Assembly: GCA_949825025.1 (NCBI GenBank)
Contig: OX463780.1
Span: forward strand, 17,767,480-17,831,479
DNA: 64,000 nucleotides
Direction of reading: 5' to 3'
DNA from: Siphlonurus alternatus
Lineage: Eukaryota > Arthropoda > Insecta > Ephemeroptera > Siphlonuridae
A model generated the notes under the pieces. It saw only the letters and a program-made list of their open reading frames with translations, was not told the origin of the DNA and did not search any database. Shown here piece by piece: positions 36,000-49,315 of this stretch (positions are counted from its first letter, which is position 1; each line of letters starts with the position of its first letter). The translations under genes were made by a program, and so were the position numbers.

Positions 36000-38834
36000 A
36001 CCATACAAGAGGTCGAGATCTTTTTGCTCCATGTGAACATCCTGATAGAGTTAGCATCAAAGATAAAAGTACATCACGGTGCTCCATATTTCAATGGCTA
36101 GTTAGCAAACTTCATAATTCAATTGAAGAATTTTTCATAATTATTTACTTGTTCTTGCATAATGAAGTATATTTTAAACTTTCGTTTTTATCATAGTTAT
36201 TTTCTACAAAATAAAAATTTAGTAAGGTTTAAATAAAAATGATTGCATTTTTTTTTTTTTTTTTTTCAATTTACAAACTATATTTTTTATTAATCGAATG
36301 CAAAAAATCTAGTTAAAGGTTGAAGAGAAATCACGTATATAATTGAAAATAAAAATATAATTCCTATGATAAGCAGCTTGCAGCAAGCTTATGTCACATG
36401 GAAGCACTGACATGTAAAGTGTCAAGTGAAGTGTGATGGATTCGCTCGAGTATGTCTGACAGCCCGCCTGCCGCCGTCACATCCCGCGCGGCCTGCAGGC
36501 GTCGTTCACCACGTAAACAAAAACACCAGGGGGAGGAGGGGGGGGGGTAAGATCAACACAACGGTCACATAATTGGCAGGAGACAAAAAAATTTAAATTA
36601 TATTAATTCAAAATTAATGCCTATAAGTTCTTTCCTTCGTTAACTAAAGTGTTGTGATTTTTAGAAACAGAATACAGCATAGCACCAAAGAAGATAAAAA
36701 AAAAAAAATCCACTAAACCTTGCATCTTTGATTATAACCCTGATGCATGTTGTTTCATGGTAACGAGTGCAGGCTGGACGATGTTATTGCGTAAGACTGA
36801 ACAGTATACTTTTTGTTGTGCTCTGTTCATCGTTAGGCTAAGTCCCTGATTGATAAATACAGTAAGAAGAAGAAGATAAATACAGTATAACCTCGGCGGT
36901 GCAGGGTGAGGTGAGCCTTGAACCTCGTCCTGGGGAGCTGGAGGAGGGGCGTATACAATGGTCCTGGCTTCGAGGACATGCAGGTTAGGTTATTATTGTT
37001 TGTTACAGTATTAAGTTTTTTTTATTGAAACTGACAGTACGGATCAATAAGGTAGAACTAAATATTTGATGAAGACTAAAGACTTTAATGCTAAAAGTGT
37101 TGTGTATAAAGGAGAGAGAAGCTGTCAAGATTTTACTTAAATTTCACTTACATGCATGAACTTTACTGTTCATTAACATTTTATAGACTTATTAAATTTT
37201 AAATCAATGAAGTTCTAAATTTAGAACTTAAGAAACCAAGGTATAAAATCACAAGGCAAAATTAGAGGTGTATATATCAGACATGCTATCCTGTATACGA
37301 TCGGTGGCAATGTTTTAATATAATTATAAATAATTATATACACTTAAAGTTTGCATGGTTATTACATTTTCTCGAATATAATAATTACATTCTGAAGTAA
37401 GTGAATGAAGTATGTTGAGTTAAAATCGATGTTGTTTTTGTTGCCAACAAGATGGCGCTGTCCGAGAAATGAATGTTGATGCTGGTCCTCGACCATGACT
37501 TAACATTCATATAATACAATACATGAATTACAAGCGTTGTTGCAGCTTATCGTGATATTTACGGAAGAAAAAGCTACGCCTTTAATTCGTCTTACTCATG
37601 AAATAATTAAAACAAGTTCTTTTTTCCATCAAAAGGAACAAGTAATCAGCAACGCCCCCTTTAAACATCTCAACTCGAATTGGGCGGGGCAAATAGCAAG
37701 CTTATTTAATTATTAATGTATGAATTTCCATGACTGGAACATTATATAATTTGGCTATAGAGAAGCCATGCAAGCAGGTATAATTAATAAATTTATGTAT
37801 TATAATACGTATAATACGTTACATAGTATATATATAATACTGTATAATAGTTATTTTGATATATTTATACTATCGCCAGAAAGATAATTTTATTACTATA
37901 TGGCGCATTTGCAATCTTGCTAAATTCAACATAATATATGATTATATCCTTATTTCAATATAACCAATTGTACTGTATATATATATATAACAGTCTGCAT
38001 ATTATTTATAAAAATCTAGAACTTGTTATAGTATTAGCATCATAAATACAGGTACGGACACCTGGTAGATTTTACTTGAGTGATTCTAAAAGTGGCATTG
38101 TTTACTTAACGGAGCTTTGCTATTGGCTAAATTACACATGTATCTGAGTCATTCTGCTTCTATCGAGGCTGTTTTCAATGCCATCTATTGGTACTTTATG
38201 ACGTCATATAGCTCATATTAGGAAAGTACTAAATTTACAATATTAAAACTGTAAAAAATATGTTTCAGATATAACACACGTATTAATCTGCTCGTTTTGT
38301 TTGTAACAGTGTGTACCTCACTGAGGTTTCAAGCTATCTTCTCAGTGAAATGACAATGCCAGCGACGATCTCCTCTCGTCGCTCTCAAGTGCTTGTGCCC
38401 GCGGGGACGTGACGTGACCCGTACTTGACGTGGTCTCTTCGCCCGCCAGCACGCACCGCTGCAGCCGCGATCGATGTGCTGGCTATATTACACACGGCCA
38501 CAGACAGGACGCCGCACCTGCTGTTGCTGCTGCTGAAACCTATACTGAGCTTGGGCCGCCGCTATATCATCCCCGTAACCATGCAGGAATGATGAGAAAG
38601 ACTTAACAAATGATAGATATTTTACACGATGTAATATTTATAACAATTTTTTCCAAGACATCGTCCAGGCAATATTATTATAAATTTAGGCACTCATGCA
38701 GACGAGAGAAAATGGTACAATGGTACGTAACGCGCTAAATTGGAACCAAAGAAATCATGTAATATACAGCCAGGCCTGGCAGCTATACAGGTACGTCATA
38801 AGCTCAAAGGGAATGTGTGAGCACCCCTTGAACT

Positions 38835-38871
<37 letters not shown>

Positions 38872-39740
38872 ACGTTTCCTGTAGTGCAATATGTATTTAC
38901 AATAAAGAGAGAAAAAAAGGAGGGGGGGGGGGAGAGAACGACGATAGGAGACGAGATTAATTTAAAGGTCAAAAGTCAGTACAGCGTTTCCTTCGCCATT
39001 TTGTACAAAGCAGCAAATATACTTTGCATACATGTAATGTTCTTTACGTAGTCTTAAATATATAAGCTGTGCAAAGTACATGTATCACGAACATTAGCAA
39101 ATACGTAACATTATTTATTATATTTATATTTCCCTCATGAGTAAAATATACAACATTATGTAGCAAAATGTTGTACTTTATAACAACGTTTTTACCAAGA
39201 TATTTTTGTATTTGAAGCATGGACAAGGAAGAAAATTAATGTGTCCATAAAAACTTATAATAAATAAAACGATAAATATAGTTGCAAAACAGCCTGCTAT
39301 ATAGTCTCGATAGATATTTTTTTGGTCACCGCGCGCAACGTCAAATCGAAGTATATAATATGAGTGTTATCGAACGAATTATAAGAACGGCAGCTCTCGG
39401 TATAATGACGGCGAATTCAGTGAATTTACATAGAGGGTTGGGACGGAGTATTTGCAGAGTATTATAACGAGCCAATTAGTGACAGGTCGAGAATTTTCAA
39501 GTTCGTTCATTCACAAATCATATGCTTGTTAAGCTGTGTGGATATATGCTCATATATATAGCATATCTGCAATACACGATGGTTCTATTGTAGTTAAAAC
39601 AGAAAGTATTTACTTGTCATGTCTTACTATCTGGACTTCATAAAGTTGTCATGTTGTCATCTGCAACTATATATAAAGTCTTCCAAAGATTAATGTGATG
39701 TAAAGAGAACTTTAGCTGTCTCACGTCAAGCCCGCGTGGT
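36000..39740. other. Non-coding stretch, possible intron of the HECW-like gene
   Basis: Mostly AT-rich. GC-rich patches at 36,420-36,520, 36,890-36,980 and 38,370-38,540 have no splice-bounded frame that continues the DWIGLY domain. No RNA gene found. Confidence 0.4.
38839..38868. repeat. Poly-T run (about 30 bp)
   Basis: A homopolymer that could be the poly-A end of a minus-strand retroposon; nothing recognisable adjoins it. Confidence 0.8.
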
Positions 39741-39746
39741 ACTCAC

Positions 39747-39990
39747 CGAGTTGGTACAGTCCGATCCAGTCCGAGTGGCTGACGGCCGCGTCTCTCACGC
39801 TCCAGTGCAGCATCACCCGTTCGAGTCTCCCCGCGTGCAGCGAGCGACGGTCCACGCTGAGCCGCCGCGCCCCGCCCCCCTCTGCACCGCGTCTCCCACG
39901 ACAAGCCCCCGCTTGCTGCTGCAGCGGCGGCCTCCGGGGGCGAGGGCAAGTCCCGCCGGAACCATCCTCAGCAGCAGTCGCGACACCTCC
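39747..39990 (-). CDS. Possible exon of a HECW-like gene encoding a DWIGLY motif
   Basis: A GC-rich 244-bp block on the minus strand between an acceptor (CTCGTTTCAG) and a strong donor (GTGAGT at 39741-39746). One frame is open throughout (80 codons plus split codons at both ends). It starts GVATAAEDGSG, has a Gly/Arg-rich middle, then LSVDRRSL and ends with HWSVRDAAVSHSDWIGLYQL. A hydrophobic strand followed by SDWIGLY is characteristic of the SKICH-like fold. It matches best the N-terminal domain of HECW1/HECW2 (HECT, C2, WW) ubiquitin ligases, where an Ser-rich stretch precedes the same motif. The domain would continue in a next exon not found here. Other SKICH proteins are possible. Confidence 0.45.
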
Positions 39991-40112
39991 TGAAACGAGT
40001 CAGGCCCATCAGTGTTCGGACAGGTAGCATCATGAAGATCAGAAAGTCAGTTATAAGGTATTTTTATTATATATGTTAGTTTGATGAACAGTACAGTTTT
40101 GTAAGAAACTAT

Positions 40113-40275
40113 ATTGGCGGATTCACAATGGAGCGTCACTTTCACCTAGACGTGCGTCAAACGCCTTTGATTGGTTGTAATTTGCCGCGCGTCTTTTCCG
40201 TAGAAGCTTGGCAAAAGCTTCTGAACTACTGATGCACGTCAGAAAAAAGTGACGCTGCATTGTGAATCTGATAAT
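40113..40275. mobile_element. Short MITE, GATTCACAATG ends
   Basis: The left part GGATTCACAATGGAGCGTCA faces TGACGCTGCATTGTGAATCT. The inner arms (GACGTGCGTCA / TGCACGTC) also pair, and AAGCTTGGCAAAAGCTT lies between them. Its left end resembles that of the element at 4052. Confidence 0.6.
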
Positions 40276-40279
40276 ATAT

Positions 40280-41272
40280 TTATGTTATACATGACATTAT
40301 AGTTATAAGTATGCATGGACTCACAAATAAATACAAAGAATGTAATTTAATACAGTATAAAATAAAACTAAATAATAATAGCAGCTATATTTACACCATT
40401 AAAAAAAAAAAGAAAAAAAAAAAGAATCACTGTACTGAGCACATGATAATCGAGTTTGGACGCCCCCTTTTAGATATGCAACCTTGCACGACTTGCGTGT
40501 TCGACTGGTTGCCGACGCTGCAGGATACAATGAAGCTCGGCAGATAAAAAACCAGGAACCAAATGGTAGATGACATTATATTAATGAAAAGCTGAAGTTG
40601 CTCTTCGAACAATTTTTCTTAAATTTTCAAATTTCTTTTCTTGAGGTATCCAATAACCACGTGATCTATTAATATTATTTTAAGAGGAGTGAAATTTTTG
40701 CAATATCAGATTAATGTATTATTAAATAATATAATATAAATTTTATATTATTTTTTATTCAATTATAATTATTATATATAATTATCCTCCGAAAGTAAAA
40801 AAAAAAAAAAAAAAAAAATGTAAATAATTAAATATTATAATAAACTAAAAACTGCAATTAAAATATTAAAATGTTAGTTTTATTTCTTTTCCCTCCCCAA
40901 TCCACGCACCCTAGATATAATGAACATATTTATAGCCAAACAAAAGCATACTTCATACTGCACCATTTTCATACCAGAACTGTACATAATAATTTACACT
41001 ACTTCAGAATGACCTACATGCAATTAATGGTCATTGAATGAATGTTAAATTAGAAATTCCTGTCTTATATTAACTTTTCTTTGATGAACACTTCCTTCGT
41101 CAGAAATGTTGACAATGCTGCTGTCAGGGAACTAAGAATAGCAGCGACACCGTGTCAAAGCGAGGGGAGGCGGGGAAGATAATTGGAGCCAAGAAGGCGC
41201 CGCTCTCGGAAGACGCCGCCGCGGTTTTAACAGCCACAAAGAGAGGCCGGATCTGACGTCAGCAAGAGGAAA

Positions 41273-41323
<51 letters not shown>

Positions 41324-44300
41324 CACCCGGCTCTTTTTACATTTACTTATTACATGCACCACTCTTTGATGGGGACTATTTTAAGGACCAGTTATATCCC
41401 TTTGAACAGTTTTTTTTAAAACTTGGAAAGGATTGGATAAGTGCAGTATTTCATTATATTATACTACCAGAGAGTTTTAATTAAAATATACATATATATT
41501 ATATATTACTACAGTATGATATAAGACTCGATGCTGCTGTCCATGTAGATAATATAACAAATGGTATATAGCACCTTTTCATGCATTTTTTTACATTATA
41601 ACAGTGCACTTAATAATAGATCCACATTATATGATAGATCTAACAAGTATATATATATAAGTGTCTTTCTTTATAGAATTAATGATGATTAATATTATCT
41701 GGCTAATAATTAATATTAGGAATTTTTTTAACTGTGTCACTGATTATAAACATATAGCATATTGTCGTGCATAGAAGCTGCTGCAGTAAAAAGACAACAC
41801 CATTCATCTTTGTATATAGTGAATAAAAAATTATGACAGATTATAACTCGCTCTGTATTGCTGGAACTTTGATTTGCATCAAAACATCTTTTATATCACA
41901 AATTAAGCTGGCACGTATCATCAGACACACAGGAAAAGGCAATCATATCAAGTTAGAGAAATCATCACTTCTGACATTCCAAAAAGGCTCGTGGTGATGT
42001 CATATCCGTCGCGGTGAGCGTCAATGGAGCTAGCTGTCACCGCGGTCCCAAATTGATGTAGACGAGACCGGACCCAACCCGCTGTGTGAAGCGACAGAAA
42101 GGGTCAGGATCAATGCCAACTTCACACATTGTCGACCTTAACAGCAAATGAGGGTAAACTCTGTTCTATTGAACTCTGAACTTTTATACTCTTTTCTCGT
42201 AGGGAGACGAAATTTGAGTAAAATTTACATAACGAAGAAATTAATTGATTAATATATTGAATAAAAATACAGTCTACGTTCGAACCTATTACTATAAGCG
42301 ATGTCGACATAAATTATAATATTCACACCACTTGATAATTAAGTTTTTCCTTCCTACATGATACTTGCATTGTTGCCAACTATAATAATGGTCTATATAT
42401 ATAATTATATACAACATAGTACCTTATATATTATAATAGTGCTTTATTTTACAACTTTATTAAGTCTGTGGATATTTCAATATATGATTATATATTCGTA
42501 GATTAGATCAAACAACTCATTTAATCATTTTACATCACTGCATAAATAACCTTTTTAAGAGTATTAGTTTAAATAATACATGATGATATAAAGTGAATTA
42601 TCAACGGTATAATAACAATATATATTATACAATCGGTACAAGAAGACAATAGATCGTAAAGTTAAAATCGTGACAAGTTGTTGGACTTGTTGCCCGGACG
42701 TGACGTCACGATTCAGTGACGTCACATCAGTCAGCTGCAGGTGTCACGGGGACGAACGGGCCCACCCACGTTCGACATCGGGACGTGACAAGTCGTGAAA
42801 TATTGCACGCCAAACTCGACGACATTTTTTTTTATAAGATAAATTTACTGACTTGATCGATTAACTGTTTGCACAATACTAAATATATAAAAGTCATTAT
42901 AAAGTTCATAAGGTCAAACGCTCATTAATTTATACGAGAAAATTAATTACAAAAAATATAATTATCATCATGATTATAAAAAATATTCTACCATGAATAA
43001 AGTCGGTTGAAATAAAGAAAAGATATATATTATGTCATGAGATAATAAAATTAGTATATATTGTTCAACATTTAATTAAAACATATTAAAATTATATATT
43101 TTAATTAATAAATAAATGTTACTAAATTATCTTGATAATAATTTTGTATATATAAGAAAAAGAAAAAAAAATCACTAAAGTAAACTTCGATGCATTGTAA
43201 ATATATAAATTAATTACTTTATTTACACACAAGCGAGACATGAGGAAACAAATTTAATTTTAAATAACTGAGTATGCAGAAGTACGAAACCACGTAATTA
43301 AGTGAGTGTTGTGGCAGCAGCAGCCCTCGTGAAATCACAACACACGGCAGCAGCTATACAGTATATCGATTGTTAGGTCCACTTAAATTAGGACGGTCGC
43401 TCGGGGTTATCGATCTGGCCACGCAGCAACCAGCGGCGGTGGGTTATTTTGGTCCCCAGTAAACCACATACACTTTTATCGAAGAGAATTTTGAAATTTC
43501 ATTTCCTTATTATCTTTGGATAATATTACATTATACTTTTTTATATATCTAGAAAACAAACTTTAACTTATTTTGTACTGTTAAGTGATTTACAGCTGAA
43601 GAAAAAAATTAATGTAATCTCAACAGAGTTTATTAAGGTTTGGGAACATAATTTTTTAATACTTGACATTAAAATTTTGTAAGCAAAATTGAATTAAATA
43701 TTTTACACCGTTGATATATTTTTTTTGTATGATCCATCTGAGATCATGAGGAGACTGAGAAACCCGCGTGGTGGGCGTGACCTTGCGATCGTGTCCCTAA
43801 ATCTTGACAGCGGCGTCTTTGTAAGTCCGTGCGGCTGTCTTAACGCCGGCGATTACCGCCAGCTATTAACACCACTGCTGATGGTGATAAAGAGTTACGT
43901 GCGTAACATGTTACACAGTAAATGTCGTTAGCAAGAGGAAAGTGTGATGCCTAACGAATGACTTCCTCTTTTGTATATAGTTAGGTTAAAGTTCATCAAA
44001 ACTAACAACTTTTTTTTTTTTATTATTTTTTGTGATCAATTTTGATAGATAGTAAATTTAATGGTATTAGATTGACCTGAAAGAGTTATACGTTTATAGT
44101 AAAAAGATTACGTAAATATTATAAATGGAATATTGTAGTCTATTAAAAACATAGAATACGTTCATACTATTATATATTCAATTGTCAATAATTATATATA
44201 AATTGAAACCACTTTTATATTAAACAGCAAGCAAATAATAAAAGGTCACAAGAAACGTGTATGAAAGTCAACAAAACAATTTGCTGGTTAATTTTGGAGA

Positions 44301-44830
44301 AGGTGGAGCGGCTGATGCCTCTGCAATGCACTACAGCGTTCTAATCCCATTCGCATGAACTAGATCACATCAAAGTGAGCGAAGACAATAACACAAGATG
44401 CTTCTTTGGAGGTCTCATATGTTCTTTGATGAAGGCGTACATGCACGGACCATTATAGTATAAATATTGGCCAAGTGCATCGTCTATGCATTCATTTTTT
44501 GTTTTTCTATAATAGAAACTAGCCATCTCTCAGTTTTTTAGGTGCCGACACATAAAATCAAGCCTTAACACTACCTACATTATCATCACAAACTGTTTAA
44601 CTTTATTTTCAATAAGGCCGGTGTCATATTTATGGGATGAGATAAAACGAAATCAATAAATAGTGGTATATACACGTAGATAATAATACTTTCACCCGAT
44701 TGTAACTTGAATGCAGGCTAAAAATAATCAAAATCAAATCAACAAACTTAGGCCTGACTTAAAGTTAGACCTCATCTATGCAATTGGGTGTTATAAGTAT
44801 CTAGGACAGTTTAAGTTCAAACTTGGTACG
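40280..44830. other. Non-coding stretch between the two HECW-like exon candidates
   Basis: AT-rich with microsatellite runs, the CTG repeat and CRE-like TGACGTCA motifs around 42,695-42,725. A small exon could be hidden here but none is identifiable. Confidence 0.4.
41274..41322. repeat. (CTG)n / (CAG)n, about 16 repeats
   Basis: A pure trinucleotide run. On the minus strand it lies in a 76-codon frame with a poly-Gln tract, but no splice sites or domain support a protein. Confidence 0.95.
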
Positions 44831-44833
44831 TAC

Positions 44834-45051
44834 CGTCAGAGTGTGCGGCTGCTGCAGCCTGGGGCGACGCAGGCCGAAGATCCTCGCGCTGTTCCTCCCC
44901 ATATGTCTCCGGAGGGGCTGTGGAGTGCTGTGCTGGGGCGGGGGCCGTTCGGGGCGCCGCGGTCATCGGTCGCTCTGCTAGCATGGGGGCAGCTGGGCCC
45001 CTCTCACCGGGCCGAGGGGGCCGGCCGGCGGGCGGGGCCCCCGCGTGACAC
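44834..45051 (-). CDS. Possible first coding exon of a HECW-like E3 ubiquitin ligase gene
   Basis: A GC-rich block in AT-rich surroundings. On the minus strand it has an acceptor (TTTGTGCAG) just above 45051 and a donor (GTACGT) just below 44834. An ATG at 44902-44900 opens 23 codons beginning MGRNSARIFGL and ending ...HTLT at the donor. The upstream part would be 5' UTR. The short basic N-terminus resembles in character the start of HECW proteins, but similarity is weak. The donor leaves phase 0, while the next candidate exon (39747-39990) needs one base. Either an alternative donor 4 nt downstream (GTAC|GTACCA) is used, or a small exon is missing. Confidence 0.35.
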
Positions 45052-45059
45052 CTGCACAA

Positions 45060-47950
45060 ACACAAATTGCCTTTCACATCAACGTCCTTGCAGGGGCGGG
45101 GCCAATGTCGTGTGTGGCGAACCACTATATATCAATAAACACAAGGTCCATGACAAAAGGAGACGGGCGGATGATTTAATAGTTTAAGAAAGGGAAAATA
45201 TGGGGGTGTGGAAGGTATTGTAAGTTATGTATATGTATCGACTACAAAAGTCGATAGTGATATGATTGAGTGCACTCTGCATATATTATAGTTATGTATA
45301 GTATAATGCATAATTTATTATGCTTTTTAAGACAAAAATTCTCCACCCTGAAGCTATACAAGGCAACATAATGTGCCTCTACACTTATTTTCTTTCCAAA
45401 GCAAGTCTTGACTGCGTGCTGTTTTAATGAAACGTTATACAGTATAATGGTTCTAGACATTCCCTTTTGTAATGTCGCATCAATTCGTACAGGCAGGTTG
45501 GACCATCGGGAGCTGCTTGGGGCACGCGACTCCCATCAGGTGCTTCTCTTCAAGCCTCCCCCGACACTCGACACCGGCAGGGTGGGGGCCAAACAAACTC
45601 ACAGACACGAGTCTTCTGGCGCTGTCATCGTTGTATCAAAAAAATCGTGCTTTCCGGTGTGCTTCCGGTGACTCAAACAAAAAAATTAATATCCACTTGG
45701 GAGGTCTATAATTGACTGACTTTCTTTCTTTTTTTAAAAACTTTCAACATTTTAGGTTTCCTTGTAACTATATTTATAGGAATAAAAATAAAATCGAGCT
45801 CCAATTTGGTTGCATAGTAACAGCTAATTTAGGACGTAATTACAAAATTAACAATTATTACAACGTAAATTAGAGTACATGAAGTGTCTTTATATTTGGT
45901 ATTAAAGTATGTAAAGTGCCCATGAAAGAGATAATAAAATAAATAAATAAATCTAAAATCTTTGAAAACATTCAAGACAATGCATGGTGCATTGAATTAT
46001 AAGGCTTATTAATACACTTGGATGTATTTATTTGTTTTAGTTATTTATGAACTTTTTTTTTTTTTTTTTTTTTTACGTTGTTCTTACTTTATTTTGGATG
46101 TATAGAGCCTAATATTATAGTTTGGGATTTGCATTTTTTGCATCCAATTGATCAGTTTTTCTATAATTTGTTGACTGTGACATTTTATGTAATAGAGGCT
46201 TCAAGTCAGCTGATTTTTCGGTGTTCCCACCAAACCTATGTAAAAAAAAAAAAACGTGAATTCGTTTTTTCACTAAGAATAAGATTTTTTAGGAAAAATT
46301 CCTTCACGGAAATTTAGTCCAAACAGAAAAATACATTAAGATAATTTAAGATTTAGATTTTTTACTTGATTTATAACCGAGAAAAGTTGAAGAAAACACT
46401 TTGCTTCATTTTCAAGTGCAAGATGGACCTTGGCGACAACAGTTGCGCAGCACAAGCGCACTCACTTGAAGCCTCTATTTGTCTGATTTCATTAAAACAT
46501 TTATCATTATATATATATATATATATCATTGTACTGACATTTAATTATATATACTGTATAATACAGTACATTTTGCAAAGAAATTTTGTCATTATAAACT
46601 CTAATCGTTGTTTTTTTCCCGTAATAAATAATTTATATAAGTATAATATAATATACAGTACAGTATATACTAATACATACATAGTATATATTATGCATAA
46701 TTATTATTTGTCTAATCAAATTGAAAATTAATGTGAAATATGAAATACAGTAGCATAATTAATTATAAATATATTTGAGGTAAATTATGTTTGCAAGCAA
46801 GTGCAGCAGAGCGGGTTTTACTTTCAATTTCTTTGTCCTGGCAAATCAGCTGGTGACGGTGCGAGCCTCGAAGTGTTCGCCAGTACCTCAACTGAGCGGT
46901 GGTCTCTTCAAATATTTACACTCAAAATCAATTCGGGACATCATTCTGTCTAGGCGTAGTGTACGTGCATGGTCTTATAAATAATATAGCAATAACGAAG
47001 GTTACCAGAGGAAAAAAGTAGGATAAAAATACGTGACAAGAAAAAGAAAAGAGAGAGAGAAAGGTTGAAATAATTTTGTTGCAGAGACTTTTACGTAAAA
47101 GTCTCTGTTTTGTTGTTTACAAATTTCAATTTTCTGAACAAAATTTCAACTTATGTGTTATAATTATTATATTCAGTTATCCTTTTGTATAGTACTGTAC
47201 GTATACACATGGAATATTGGAATGCAGATTCATGCAGTGAATATACCAATAATTGGTGGTAATAACTAGTAAGAATTATAATACGATAAATTTTTCTAAT
47301 TTCTCTGAAGTTTAGTAGTAGTTATAGAAAATCCTGACCTCTTCCTTTCTGCCACCAATCTTTTCCTGTGACAAAAATGTCTGATAATAAAAATGTTTTG
47401 GTTTATCGGCCACTTTTTGTATACACATCTTGTGTTAAAAATCAGAGAGTCCAGTCAGGGATTCCTGACCCAGCTTTATGGTCAGTCAGAGCCTGGTAGT
47501 CATAATCTGAGAATCTGCATGAGAGTGGTGAACTCGAAATGTTTACTGAAGGGTTCAGTGGTGTAGTCCTAAAATTTTCATTAGAGGTACGTTTCGGACG
47601 AAAGGGGTACGCTGATGACGTCAGCGTTCCCCTTGCCTATCTAAATACATGTAAATAAAATTTTCTTTAGTGTAACGCTAGCCAATTATTCAATCCTTGT
47701 GGTGGTACGGCATATCCCCTCGACTACACCACTGGAAGGGTTCCATCTTATACGAGGTAACAATGATAAAATTGCAAATCTGTTTTTATCTTGGTGCTGA
47801 GCACCATCAATTCATTCAGAGGGCCGGATAGTACAACATTGCAACTATCTAGACTAATACATACTGTAAGTCTATAATATAGTTTTAGAATATTTACAGT
47901 AAACTGTACAGTCATTGATTCAGATATATGATTGTGCTGCTGTTAAAATT
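45060..47950. other. Non-coding stretch, possibly 5' region of the HECW-like gene
   Basis: A GC-richer patch at 45,480-45,650 could hold an untranslated exon or promoter on the minus strand, but there is no decisive signal. The rest is AT-rich. Confidence 0.35.
47082..47107. other. Perfect 26-bp palindrome without loop
   Basis: CAGAGACTTTTAC followed directly by its inverse GTAAAAGTCTCTG. Confidence 0.9.
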
Positions 47951-47959
47951 TTAACTTTT

Positions 47960-48470
47960 CAGAGGTACACTTTGATTGTGGTTGGCAAAGGGGAGTTTAA
48001 TTAATTTTGTTCAGCGGAGAGCAGCAAGAAGGGTTGCAGGTCGTGTGGGAAGGTTTCAGTTTGTGGGGGATGGTGCTGATGTTAGAAAGGAGTATGTTAG
48101 TGTGTCTGCTCTAATTGAGAATTTGGGGTGGGAGTCATTGGAGTTAAGAAGGAAAAATTGTAGACTTGATGTTATGTATAAGATAACAAGAAATTGTGAG
48201 GGTTGGGAAGAGTTGAGTGGTTGTGTGATGAGAGCAGGTTATATTGGAAGAAATGATCATGGATGGAAGTTGGAGTTGTTGGACGTAGAAGTGATGTGGG
48301 AAAGTTTTCTTTTGTAAACAGGACGGTGAGGGAGTGGAATGCGTTGACAGCAGATGTTGCTGAGGCGGAGAGTTTTGATTTGTTTAAAAAATCTTTGAGA
48401 GCTGGTGAACATTCGCGAGCCACCGTGGCATTGCCACATTTGCCGCGTTAATATTATTATTATTATTTCC
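47960..48470 (+). pseudogene. Decayed 3' end of a LINE reverse transcriptase
   Basis: Frames read NFVQRRAARRVAGRVGRF, then LIENLGWESLELRRKNCRL, YKITRN, then after a frame change VNRTVREWNALTADV and SFDLFKKSL. These are the conserved C-terminal blocks of jockey/CR1-like reverse transcriptases (QRRAARFV..LGWESLEERR..REWNSLP..FK). It has at least one frameshift and lacks the catalytic region. It ends in (TTA)n at about 48450-48467, like the LINE at 32.3 kb. It is GT-rich compared with its surroundings. Confidence 0.8.
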
Positions 48471-48510
48471 CTCCCCCTGAATTGGTCCCAGTATAAGGAA
48501 CAATACATAT

Positions 48511-48790
48511 TATATAAAATTCGGAGGCCATTAGGATCAAAACAGCTTATATCCAAGGCCAACTGGAATCAAATTCTTGAGCCTCAGCCACATCAACAAT
48601 AATTTTTTCTAATCACTTTTGAACCGGACTGGATTTGGAAAGTTAACTACGCATTTGTCTTGCTGAAACCATGTTCAAATTTATGGTCTGAAAAAATTAT
48701 TGTTGATGTGGCTAAGTCAAAAATTCAATTACAGCCCAGCTTGCCTTGGATATAAGCTGTTTTGATCCTAATGGCCTTAATTTAATTATA
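48511..48790. mobile_element. Foldback MITE (family C)
   Basis: Facing copies of GGCCATTAGGATCAAAACAG and TAGCCACATCAACAATAATT-like blocks, arms about 85-100 bp. Boundaries are approximate because the AT-rich outer parts have diverged. It lies immediately after the decayed LINE 3' end. Confidence 0.7.
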
Positions 48791-49059
48791 CAATACAATA
48801 TAGGCAGTGGGTGCTGTGTCCACTCCTTCATTCCTCCCCCCCTCCCTTCTCGAATACAAAAATCACAAATTTTTGATAATGACATAAATCAGAACTCCCT
48901 CTGAATTTAAGTTTTCTTCTCTTTTTCCTGGCTACTGTATATTATAATTATGAACCAAATTGCTTGTATACATATATGATAACAAGGGTGGATGATACAC
49001 CTTCGTTTTTGTGAGTCGGGGTGGGCAGTGCAGTCTATCCCGGTATCCCCCAATGCTAT

Positions 49060-49145
49060 TTCTTGTATAATAATAATAAATGTTTATTGAGCTAACATGA
49101 CAACATATATACAGCATATTACAATAAAATACCTGTAAGCTCAAT
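49060..49145 (-). mobile_element. Probable LINE 3' UTR fragment
   Basis: On the minus strand an AT-rich 3'-UTR-like stretch containing AATAAACATTTATTATTATT runs into an (ATT)n tail, like the ends of the LINE at 32.3 kb. Too short for certainty. Confidence 0.35.
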
Positions 49146-49189
49146 GGGTGGACTGCAAAAGGCAGAACCTAAGCACAAAGTGAACAGCC

Positions 49190-49315
49190 ACCCCAACATA
49201 CTTTAAGGGGGGGGGGGTTCAATGTTTTTTGAAACCTTTTAGGTGGGGGGGGGGGAGGAACGATTGCCCGCCCCCCTCTAGCTGTGGATCTGAGGTCTGC
49301 CACTGGTATGATAAT
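49190..49315. mobile_element. Fragment with poly-G tracts, possible DNA-transposon end
   Basis: Contains two G-runs of 9-10 bases and, on the minus strand, CCAGTGGCAGACCTCAG followed by AGAGGGGGGCGGGC. This resembles common hAT-type ends (CAGTGGCGGACC...GGGG). Only a fragment. Confidence 0.35.

Noticed and set aside
38370..38570. GC-rich patch as possible exon
   Set aside because: All frames are interrupted or lack paired splice sites; does not continue the DWIGLY domain.
41132..41362. Poly-Gln frame on the minus strand
   Set aside because: Produced by the CTG microsatellite; no splice sites or domain around it.
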